DNA of 5,099 nt. Origin: Kiritimatiellia bacterium. GTDB taxonomy: Bacteria; Verrucomicrobiota; Kiritimatiellia; SLAD01. Of the stretch, positions 1-4,902 are shown in pieces. The stretch's first letter is position 1; each line of letters starts with the position of its first letter. The notes under the pieces were generated by a model, which was given only the letters and a program-made list of their open reading frames with translations, made no database searches and had not been told where the DNA came from. The translations under genes were made by a program, and so were the position numbers. Location of the stretch: contig SKXR01000217.1 of assembly GCA_007128275.1 (NCBI GenBank), forward strand, positions 1 to 5,099. Reading direction: 5' to 3'.

Positions 1-1
1 C

Positions 2-1006
2 CTATTCCGCCCATGCGCGCGCGAGGTCCGCCGCGAAGTAGGTCAGGATCATATCGGCCCCGGCGCGTTTGATGGCGAGGAGGGATTCGTCGCGCGTCTT
101 TTCCAGGTCGAGCCAGCCGAGCCGGGCGGCGGCGTGGATCTGCGCGTATTCGCCGGACACTTGATACGCCGCAATCGGCAACAATGTCTGCTCGCGCAGG
201 TCGCGGATCACGTCGAGATACGGGCCGGCCGGTTTGACCATCAGCACGTCCGCTCCTTCTTCTTCGTCCAGCAACGCGTCGAGAATGGCTTCGCGGCCGT
301 TGGCGGGATTGAGCTGGTAGGTCCGTTTATCGAGATGGGCCGTGCCGGCCGCCTGCAAACTGCCCACCGCTTCGCGAAACGGCCCATAATAGGCTGACGC
401 AAACTTGGCAGAATACGCCAAAATGCCCGTGTCCGGAAAGCCCGCCGCGTCCAGCGCCTCGCGAATGGCTTCCACCCGCCCGTCCATCATGTCGGAAGGC
501 GCCACCCAATCCGCCCCGGCTTCCGCTTCCATCACCGCCAAGCGGGCCAAGAGCGCGACGGATTCGTCGTTCGCGATCTTCGATCCGTCGGCGCTGAGTA
601 CGCCGTCGTGACCATGACTCGTGTACGGGTCCAACGCCACATCCGTGATCACCAACAATTCCGGCACGGCTTTCTTGACCGCCCGCACGGCACGGTACAA
701 CAAGCTATTCCCCTCCAACGCATGGCTCCCCGTTTCATCCTTCAAGGATGCGTCCAGTTTGGGAAAGATCGCCACGGCAGGAATGCCCAGGGACGCAATC
801 GTTTCGCATTGATTGACCAAATCTGCCACGCAATACCGGGACACGCCCGGCATGCTTACCACGTCTTCCGGTCCGCCGTTCCCGTCCACGACGAACAGGG
901 GCTGGATCAGGTCCGTCACTTGCAATGACGTTTCCTGAACCAGATCGCGTATGGCTTGATTCCTTCGATTCCGCCTTGAACGGCGCGTCAACAATAATGA
1001 CTTCAT
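2..1006 (-). CDS. hemB: Porphobilinogen synthase (delta-aminolevulinic acid dehydratase), non-zinc type
   Basis: This cytoplasmic enzyme condenses two 5-aminolevulinate molecules into porphobilinogen, the second committed step of tetrapyrrole synthesis. Seen in the 334-residue protein: the two Schiff-base lysines in SAKFAS (K201) and LMVKPAGPY (K258), the substrate-binding region around YQVSGEY (281-287), and an arginine-rich N-terminal arm (RRSRRNRRN, 8-16). The metal segment DVALDPYTSHGHDG (122-135) has Ala124, Asp126 and Asp134 where animal and yeast enzymes have three zinc cysteines, so a magnesium-type enzyme as in Pseudomonas is inferred. The ATG at 1006 is chosen because GGAGAG lies 10 nt upstream. 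An in-frame ATG at 1039 would add 11 residues but lies inside the predicted -10 box. Length is normal and the stop codon (2-4) is inside the window. The gene is transcribed away from its neighbour. Identification is very secure. Confidence 0.98.
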   Translation of the reverse strand: MKSLLLTRRSRRNRRNQAIRDLVQETSLQVTDLIQPLFVVDGNGGPEDVVSMPGVSRYCVADLVNQCETIASLGIPAVAIFPKLDASLKDETGSHALEGNSLLYRAVRAVKKAVPELLVITDVALDPYTSHGHDGVLSADGSKIANDESVALLARLAVMEAEAGADWVAPSDMMDGRVEAIREALDAAGFPDTGILAYSAKFASAYYGPFREAVGSLQAAGTAHLDKRTYQLNPANGREAILDALLDEEEGADVLMVKPAGPYLDVIRDLREQTLLPIAAYQVSGEYAQIHAAARLGWLDLEKTRDESLLAIKRAGADMILTYFAADLARAWAE

Positions 1007-1121
1007 AGACTTGGCACTCTCCGATAATGTATATAGCATAACGGGTCACGTAGTTCAGGACAAAGCGAAAATCCGATCTTGTGATCAGCATTTCGCTTGG
1101 CGGGGTGGTCTATAGACATAT
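1007..1121. other. Divergent intergenic region between hemB and the nuclease gene
   Basis: This 115-bp spacer carries the leader and promoter of hemB on the minus strand. On the plus strand, TATAGA (1111-1116) resembles a -10 box for the nuclease gene, but I find no -35 at proper spacing and it would leave almost no leader. A G-rich stretch, GGGGTGG (1102-1108), ends 13 nt before the nuclease ATG and is a poor ribosome-binding site. No operator-like palindrome stands out. Confidence 0.5.
1035..1063 (-). promoter_or_regulatory. Predicted sigma70-type promoter of hemB
   Basis: On the minus strand, TTGTCC (1058-1063, four matches to TTGACA) is followed after exactly 17 nt by TATGCT (1035-1040, four matches to TATAAT). 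Transcription would begin near 1028, just ahead of the GGAGAG ribosome-binding site, giving a short leader to the ATG at 1006. This supports the shorter hemB start. The call rests on hexamer matching by eye only. Confidence 0.5.
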
Positions 1122-1712
1122 ATGGCTTCATGGTTACAACAATTGGGGGAATCACAAACGGCCCGCATCCATTCGGTATGGGCCATCGTGGCGGCCATCA
1201 TGCTGTTCGGCGGCATGATCATCGGCTACGTCGTCAAACCGACGGAGTACGTCATGCCGGAAGAGGACGGTGCCTTTCCGCTCGCCCTCTGCACCCGTGT
1301 GATTGACGGCGACACCATTGTGGTGGAGTGGATGGGCAATGAGGAGCGCGTACGCGTACTCGGAATCGACGCGCCCGAGACGCGCCGAACACGTACCCTC
1401 CGGGCGCAGGCCGAGCAGTTGGACATGGACCAGGAATTCCTGTTAAGATACGGAGATATCGCCACCAAGACGGTGGAGAACTGGGTGCTGGACCGGAAGG
1501 TCCGGTTGGTCTTCCCCGAAGACGAAGTGCTCCGCGACAATTTCGGGCGTTTGCTCTGTTACGTCGAACTGCAGGGAACGGATATCGGCGAACGGCTGCT
1601 GCTCTGGGGTAACGCCATCGTGTATGAAGCCCCTCACCCGCGGGAGGAAGCCTACAAGCTTTTCCAAGCCGAAGCCATGAACCAACGGCGCGGGATCTGG
1701 CGGAATTTGTGA
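1122..1712 (+). CDS. Membrane-anchored staphylococcal-nuclease-like (thermonuclease) protein
   Basis: This is a predicted calcium-dependent nuclease of the SNase (TNase) fold. In the 196-residue protein, an N-terminal hydrophobic segment (about residues 18-38) is followed by one SNase domain (about 54-195). Catalytic positions of S. aureus nuclease are matched: IDGDT (61-65, Asp64 for Asp21), VRVLGIDAPET (77-87, with Arg78, Asp83 and Glu86 for Arg35, Asp40 and Glu43) and FGR (141-143, Arg143 for Arg87). Thr41 is replaced by Ala84, a common change in the family. Basic residues before the hydrophobic segment and acidic ones after it (PEEDG, 46-50) suggest the domain faces the periplasm, which is inference. 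The start ATG has only a weak, distant G-rich ribosome-binding site, but later ATGs would cut into the membrane segment. The gene diverges from hemB and is separated from leuB by 113 bp. Its substrate in vivo is unknown. Confidence 0.9.
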   Translation: MASWLQQLGESQTARIHSVWAIVAAIMLFGGMIIGYVVKPTEYVMPEEDGAFPLALCTRVIDGDTIVVEWMGNEERVRVLGIDAPETRRTRTLRAQAEQLDMDQEFLLRYGDIATKTVENWVLDRKVRLVFPEDEVLRDNFGRLLCYVELQGTDIGERLLLWGNAIVYEAPHPREEAYKLFQAEAMNQRRGIWRNL

Positions 1713-1716
1713 AGAA

Positions 1717-1744
1717 TGGTTGATGGTTAATGGTTGATGGTTAA
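1717..1744 (+). repeat. Perfect 14-bp tandem duplication built from TGGTTRA heptads
   Basis: TGGTTGATGGTTAA occurs twice without a break (1717-1730 and 1731-1744). Each copy is two near-identical heptads, TGGTTGA and TGGTTAA, and weaker heptads starting TGG follow (TGGGGAT, TGGCTGT). The array starts 4 bp after the nuclease stop codon and ends about 80 bp before leuB. It has no dyad symmetry, so it is not a terminator. It may be a slippage-prone simple repeat or a binding array; nothing in the sequence decides between these. Confidence 0.9.
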
Positions 1745-1813
1745 TGGGGATTGGCTGTAGGTTCCGCGTTTCTGGTTTCCAAGGATTATGCGACGGGGTT
1801 CGTTCCGTGTGTG

Positions 1814-1819
1814 AAAGGA
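1814..1819 (+). promoter_or_regulatory. Ribosome-binding site that fixes the leuB start
   Basis: AAAGGA lies 6 nt before the ATG at 1826. It selects this start over the in-frame TTG at 1751, which has no such site and would add 25 residues not found in LeuB proteins. Confidence 0.8.
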
Positions 1820-1825
1820 TGGTTG

Positions 1826-2920
1826 ATGAATAAGAAGACCTACAACATTGTATTGCTGCCCGGTGACGGGATCGGGCCGGATGTGACCCGCGAGGCGGTG
1901 GCGGTGCTCGATCTCGCGGCCTCCCACAGCGGATTCGTCCTGAACTACGACGAGCAACCCGTGGGCGGCGCGGCCATCGATCAGCAGAACAATCCCCTGC
2001 CCGACGCCGTCCTTGAACGCTGTACGGGGGCCGACTCCGTCCTGCTGGGCGCGGTCGGCGGTCCGAAATGGGATCATCTCACGGGCGCCATGCGTCCGGA
2101 AAGCGGACTGCTGAAACTGCGCAAAGCGCTCGGGGCCTTCGCGAATCTGCGTCCCGTGTCCGTGCCCGATTCCCTGGCCGACGCTTCCCCGCTGCGCGCG
2201 GACGCCGTGCGCGGCACCGACCTGCTCGTCGTACGCGAACTCACGGGCGGCATCTATTTTGGCGAACCGCGCGGCCGCGAACCGGAAGGCGACCACGAGA
2301 AGGCCTATAACACCATGGTCTATACCACGCCCGAAATCGATCGCGTGGCCCGCGTGGCCTTTGACTGGGCCGGGAAGCGGCGCCGGTCCGTGACCTCCGT
2401 GGACAAGGCCAACGTGCTCGTCGTCTCTCAATTGTGGCGGGACGTGGTGCAACACGTGCACGACAAGGATTTCAGCAACATCGCATTGCAACACATGTAC
2501 GTGGATAACGCGGCCATGCAGCTGGTGCTGAACCCGCGCCAGTTCGATGTGATTGTCACGGGGAACCTATTTGGCGACATTCTTTCGGACGCCGCAGCCA
2601 CCCTCGGAGGATCGCTCGGTCTATTGCCGTCGGCCAGCGTCGGGGGCAAGGTCGGCCTGTTTGAGCCTGTCCACGGCAGTGCGCCGGATATTGCGGGTCA
2701 AGACAAAGCCAACCCCGTCGCCGCCATTCTCAGCGTCGGCATGATGCTCGATTTCCTCGGAGAAGAAAAGGCCGCGGAAGCCGTGCGGCACGGAGTCCAC
2801 GAAGCCCTGGACGCGGGCGCGCGCACGGCGGATCTCTGCCGGGAAGGACATCGCCGCGTGTCCACCTCCGAAATGAGCCAAGAGATCCAGCGCGGTATGA
2901 CCGCGTTTATGAAGGGATAA
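1826..2920 (+). CDS. leuB: 3-isopropylmalate dehydrogenase
   Basis: This cytoplasmic enzyme oxidatively decarboxylates (2R,3S)-3-isopropylmalate to 2-oxoisocaproate with NAD, the third step of leucine synthesis. The 364-residue protein shows the full set of family marks: GDGIGP (13-18), the substrate arginines in LLKLRK (R99), ANLRP (R109) and VRELTGG (R137), catalytic Tyr144 in GGIYFGEPRG and Lys194 in VDKANVL, and metal aspartates at 227 (YVDNAAM) plus 251 and 255 (GDILSDAAA). HGSAPDIAG (283-291), with Asp288, indicates NAD rather than NADP. Isocitrate and tartrate dehydrogenases are relatives, but the RPESGLL and ELTGGIYFGE segments favour LeuB. The partners leuA, leuC and leuD are not in the window. 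hemW follows after 6 bp, so the two are likely co-transcribed. I could not pick out a convincing leuB promoter. Confidence 0.97.
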   Translation: MNKKTYNIVLLPGDGIGPDVTREAVAVLDLAASHSGFVLNYDEQPVGGAAIDQQNNPLPDAVLERCTGADSVLLGAVGGPKWDHLTGAMRPESGLLKLRKALGAFANLRPVSVPDSLADASPLRADAVRGTDLLVVRELTGGIYFGEPRGREPEGDHEKAYNTMVYTTPEIDRVARVAFDWAGKRRRSVTSVDKANVLVVSQLWRDVVQHVHDKDFSNIALQHMYVDNAAMQLVLNPRQFDVIVTGNLFGDILSDAAATLGGSLGLLPSASVGGKVGLFEPVHGSAPDIAGQDKANPVAAILSVGMMLDFLGEEKAAEAVRHGVHEALDAGARTADLCREGHRRVSTSEMSQEIQRGMTAFMKG

Positions 2921-2926
2921 CCGAGC

Positions 2927-4078
2927 ATGACGGGATTATATCTGCATATCCCGTTTTGTGTCCGCAAGTGCATCTACTGCGATTTCTATTCGCTGGAAAC
3001 GCTGAAAGGGCCCATCCCGGATCGCCTGAAAGCGCCCCTGCCCGATCATTCGGAATTTCTGGACGCGTTGGAACGCGAGCTGGCCGGGCTGCCGGACGGG
3101 TTCCGGCCCGAAACGATCTTCATCGGCGGCGGCACGCCCACCGAATTGTCCGACGCCAATCTACAGCGTTTGCTGCAGATGATCCGAACCCACACCGACC
3201 TCGGCGCGTTGGTCGAATGGACGTGCGAATCCAATCCCGGCACGTTGACGGCCGACAAGGCGCGTATGCTGCTGGACGCCGGGATCAATCGCATATCGAT
3301 GGGCGTGCAGTCGTTCGATCCGGCCAACCTGGAATTTCTGGGCCGGATCCATGGTCCGGACGATGTGCTTACGGGATACACCCTGCTGCGCGACACTGGA
3401 TTCACCGACATCAATCTGGACTTGATCTACGGCATCCCCACGTCCGATCTCGACAAGACCCGGGCCGACATCGATCGGGTGACCGGACTCAACCCGGAAC
3501 ACGTCTCTTGCTACTGCCTGACGTTTGAAGAAGGCACCCCGCTGATGGACATGAAACGCAAAGGATACGTGACGGAAGTCGACGGAGAGCTGGAACGGGA
3601 ACAGTACCAGGCGATTCGCTCGTCCTTGAGGACGGCCGGCTACACACAGTACGAGATTTCCAATTTTGCCCGGCCGGGCCGGGGATGCCGGCACAACCAA
3701 CTATATTGGGGTCAGGGCGAGTATGTCGGATGCGGTCCCTCCGCCCATTCCCATTGGCAAGGGCGCCGCTACGCGAATGTCCGCAGTCTGCGCCGCTATT
3801 GCCGGGCGCTGTTGCACGGCGAATCCGCCGTCGACTTTGAGGAACAGTTGCCCCCCGAAGAAAAGGCGCGGGAAACGCTGGTCATGGGCTTGCGCCGGAT
3901 GGCGGGGGTCTCGCGCGACGCGTTTCGCGACGCGACCGGATACGACTACCGCGCACTCAGCGGAGCGCAGATCGAGTACCTTTGCGGCATCGGCATGCTG
4001 GAAGACAAGAACGACATCTTGCGCCTTTCGGAAGAAGGGCTCTTTGTCAGCAACAGCGTCTTTGCGGAATTGGTGTGA
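2927..4078 (+). CDS. hemW: Radical-SAM heme chaperone HemW (coproporphyrinogen oxidase-like)
   Basis: HemW family proteins bind a 4Fe-4S cluster, S-adenosylmethionine and heme, and are thought to deliver heme to membrane respiratory proteins. They were long mis-annotated as oxygen-independent coproporphyrinogen III oxidase. In the 383-residue protein the cluster motif is C11-x3-C15-x2-C18 followed by DF, without the fourth cysteine typical of true HemN. Further marks are IFIGGGTPTEL (64-74), ESNPGT (101-106), GVQSFD (126-131), LIYGIP (166-171), YEISNFARPG (242-251), the HNQLYW segment (256-261, the proposed heme-ligand region) and GEYVGCGPSAHS (264-275), then the C-terminal helical HemN_C region. 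The ATG lies 6 bp after the leuB stop, with AAGGG in the end of leuB serving as its ribosome-binding site, which suggests one transcript. It converges on the Dabb gene 43 bp away. HemN is the less likely alternative. Confidence 0.94.
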   Translation: MTGLYLHIPFCVRKCIYCDFYSLETLKGPIPDRLKAPLPDHSEFLDALERELAGLPDGFRPETIFIGGGTPTELSDANLQRLLQMIRTHTDLGALVEWTCESNPGTLTADKARMLLDAGINRISMGVQSFDPANLEFLGRIHGPDDVLTGYTLLRDTGFTDINLDLIYGIPTSDLDKTRADIDRVTGLNPEHVSCYCLTFEEGTPLMDMKRKGYVTEVDGELEREQYQAIRSSLRTAGYTQYEISNFARPGRGCRHNQLYWGQGEYVGCGPSAHSHWQGRRYANVRSLRRYCRALLHGESAVDFEEQLPPEEKARETLVMGLRRMAGVSRDAFRDATGYDYRALSGAQIEYLCGIGMLEDKNDILRLSEEGLFVSNSVFAELV

Positions 4079-4080
4079 AC

Positions 4081-4107
4081 GGAAAGAAAGCCGTCGTATC
4101 CGACGGC
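4081..4107 (-). terminator. Rho-independent terminator of the Dabb gene, possibly bidirectional
   Basis: GCCGTCG (4090-4096), loop TATC and CGACGGC (4101-4107) form a perfect 7-bp GC-rich stem. Read on the minus strand the stem is followed by TTTCTTTCC (4089-4081), a T-rich tail, and it sits about 15 bp past the Dabb stop codon. Read on the plus strand the stem follows the hemW stop but is trailed by CTATGCG, so termination of hemW here would be weaker. Confidence 0.75.
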
Positions 4108-4121
4108 CTATGCGCCGGCGC

Positions 4122-4424
4122 TCACATTTCGTAATCGACCACGCGACGTTCGCTGACGACTTCGTTGACGAAGGCCACCACTTCCTGGTGCGCGGGATGA
4201 TTCTGGTAGATTTGCAAATCGGCGAGCTCGGCAAACTCCGAATACAACACGACATCGCCGGATTGATCGGATCCGGACATATTGATGCCCACTTCTATGT
4301 GCTTGATTTCAGGAATCTCGGATTTCAAGGCTTCGATATCGGCCTTCAATTTCTTGGCGTTTACCGTGTTCCCGCTCTCGCCGGGTTGTTCCTTCAATTT
4401 CCAAATCACGATATGCTTGATCAT
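4122..4424 (-). CDS. Dabb (stress-responsive alpha/beta-barrel) domain protein
   Basis: This is a 100-residue single-domain protein of the Dabb family, a dimeric ferredoxin-like alpha/beta barrel. Family members include plant stress-induced proteins and small bacterial proteins, a few of which are enzymes such as olivetolic acid cyclase; the role of this one is unknown. Seen: the N-terminal strand MIKHIVIWKLKE with conserved His4, a helix rich in Lys and Glu (about 23-36), the IKHIEVGINMS strand (40-50), VVLYSEFAELADL (58-70), and the typical YQNHPAHQEVVAFV segment (73-86) with the HPxH motif, ending in a short strand. AAAGG lies 9 nt before the ATG, and a TTGAAA / TACGAT promoter lies upstream. 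No signal peptide or membrane segment is present, so it is probably cytoplasmic. It converges on hemW with a terminator between. The family call is strong and the function is open. Confidence 0.9.
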   Translation of the reverse strand: MIKHIVIWKLKEQPGESGNTVNAKKLKADIEALKSEIPEIKHIEVGINMSGSDQSGDVVLYSEFAELADLQIYQNHPAHQEVVAFVNEVVSERRVVDYEM

Positions 4425-4453
4425 AGGGTCCAGCCTTTCAACAGTTGAATCAT
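4421..4453 (-). other. Possible 10-codon leader ORF overlapping the Dabb start
   Basis: On the minus strand an ATG at 4453 opens MIQLLKGWTL and stops with TGA overlapping the Dabb ATG as ATGA (4421-4424). AGGA sits 7 nt ahead (4461-4464). The frame lies just downstream of the predicted promoter. The ATGA overlap would permit translational coupling, but Dabb has its own ribosome-binding site and 10 codons can occur by chance. The composition shows no run of one amino acid that would suggest attenuation. Confidence 0.15.
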
Positions 4454-4468
4454 CTCATGTTCCTGTCT

Positions 4469-4497
4469 ATCGTAAGGGCGTAGCAGGGTCATTTCAA
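4469..4497 (-). promoter_or_regulatory. Predicted sigma70-type promoter of the Dabb gene
   Basis: On the minus strand, TTGAAA (4492-4497, five matches to the -35 consensus) is followed after 17 nt by TACGAT (4469-4474, four matches to the -10 consensus). Transcription would start near 4462, giving a leader of roughly 40 nt to the Dabb ATG. The call rests on sequence matching only. Confidence 0.5.
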
Positions 4498-4583
4498 CGG
4501 AAAAGCCCGACGCATATGTGGCGGCGTGGCCGCGACGCCAGGGCCAATTCCTGCACACGAGCAACTTGTTGTCCATCCATGAC

Positions 4584-4634
4584 GAATGACGAAAGACCCA
4601 AGCCCGAATCAAATCCGAAACACGAAACCCGAAT
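4584..4634 (+). repeat. Left arm of an imperfect inverted repeat (GAATGACGAA / CCCGAA type)
   Basis: Three blocks are found again, in the same order, in the complement of 4731-4782: GAATGACGAA (4584-4593), ACCCAAGCCCGAA (4596-4608) and CGAAACCCGAAT (4623-4634). Together they give 35 exactly matching bases. Spacers differ in length and sequence between the arms, as expected for diverged copies of one element. CGAA recurs throughout the arm. I believe similar strings are frequent between genes in Verrucomicrobiota and relatives. Confidence 0.8.
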
Positions 4635-4687
4635 CTACTCCTGGAAAGGTGGCGGCTACCTATTAGATCCATCGACGCATTGCGTTA

Positions 4688-4701
4688 CGCGGCAGCATAT
4701 T
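4688..4701 (-). repeat. Second inverted-repeat pair, left copy
   Basis: The complement of this stretch reads AATATGCTGCCGCG. The plus strand at 4809-4824 has AATATGCGCTGCCGCG, the same sequence with two extra bases. The order along the DNA is arm 1, this copy, arm 1 complement, then the partner, so the two inverted pairs are interleaved, not nested. This pair is shorter and could be chance. Confidence 0.45.
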
Positions 4702-4730
4702 GCACCATAGCACCGCTCCCGCTCTTCGGA

Positions 4731-4782
4731 ATTCGGGTTTCGAGCTTCTTTCGGGCTTGGGTACTTGGGTGCTTCGTCATTC
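4731..4782 (-). repeat. Right arm of the imperfect inverted repeat
   Basis: Read on the minus strand this arm gives GAATGACGAA (4773-4782), ACCCAAGCCCGAA (4750-4762) and CGAAACCCGAAT (4731-4742), each an exact match to the left arm. It differs in having ACCCAAG duplicated, which lengthens the first spacer, and a shorter second spacer of 7 instead of 14 nt. The two arms are about 96 bp apart. Confidence 0.8.
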
Positions 4783-4808
4783 TCTTCAATGGGTTACGCA
4801 ACTAGACG

Positions 4809-4824
4809 AATATGCGCTGCCGCG
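4809..4824 (+). repeat. Second inverted-repeat pair, right copy, with a local GC hairpin
   Basis: AATATGCGCTGCCGCG matches the complement of 4688-4701 apart from a two-base insertion. The following bases allow a local hairpin: CCGC (4820-4823), loop GAA and GCGG (4827-4830), with an outer GCGC pairing. No T-tract follows on either strand, so it is not an ordinary terminator. It ends shortly before the -35 box of the next gene. Confidence 0.4.
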
Positions 4825-4847
4825 AAGCGGGGCGCGCGGATAACTCA

Positions 4848-4878
4848 TGGACTTTCGTTTCGCGAGCACGTATATATT
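4848..4878 (+). promoter_or_regulatory. Predicted promoter of the outer-membrane protein gene
   Basis: TGGACT (4848-4853, four matches to TTGACA) is followed after 17 nt by TATATA (4871-4876, four matches to TATAAT). TATATT at 4873-4878 is an alternative -10 with five matches at 19-nt spacing. Either would give a leader of about 20 nt that includes the GAGGA ribosome-binding site (4892-4896). Confidence 0.45.
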
Positions 4879-4902
4879 GCACATCATATGCGAGGACGTT
4901 TC

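Larger units (their letters stand above)
4425..4902. other. Long intergenic region: promoters and inverted repeats, no convincing gene
   Basis: These 478 bp lie between the divergent Dabb gene and the outer-membrane protein gene. They hold the Dabb promoter (4469-4497), a family of CCCGAA / GAATGACGAA blocks in inverted orientation (4584-4634 and 4731-4782), a second inverted pair (4688-4701 and 4809-4824), and the promoter of the last gene (4848-4878). A minus-strand frame of up to 83 codons crosses 4421-4672, but much of its N-terminal half is translated repeat and it has no ribosome-binding site. I see no tRNA-like or known riboswitch fold. Confidence 0.6.

Noticed and set aside
1007..1039. 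An upstream in-frame ATG that would extend HemB by 11 residues
   Set aside because: It lies within the predicted -10 box, lacks a ribosome-binding site, and the shorter start has GGAGAG at suitable spacing.
1751..1825. A TTG start that would lengthen LeuB by 25 residues
   Set aside because: No ribosome-binding site, no resemblance to LeuB N-termini, and the ATG at 1826 has AAAGGA 6 nt ahead followed directly by the canonical first strand.
1727..2494. A 255-codon minus-strand frame opposite leuB
   Set aside because: It is the shadow of a strongly conserved leuB; the peptide is rich in His, Gly and Arg with no family resemblance.
2927..2986. True oxygen-independent coproporphyrinogen oxidase (HemN)
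   Set aside because: The cluster motif lacks the fourth cysteine after Cys18, and the HNQLYW region and length fit HemW.
3666..4448. A 260-codon plus-strand frame across the end of hemW and the Dabb gene
   Set aside because: It crosses two well-supported genes, one on each strand, and a terminator; its sequence is arginine-rich and unrecognisable.
4421..4672. An 83-codon minus-strand hypothetical protein
   Set aside because: Much of its N-terminal half is translated repeat, it has no ribosome-binding site, and it spans the predicted Dabb promoter.
4584..4782. CRISPR array
   Set aside because: Repeat blocks are short, in inverted orientation and unevenly spaced; there is no regular repeat-spacer pattern and no cas gene.
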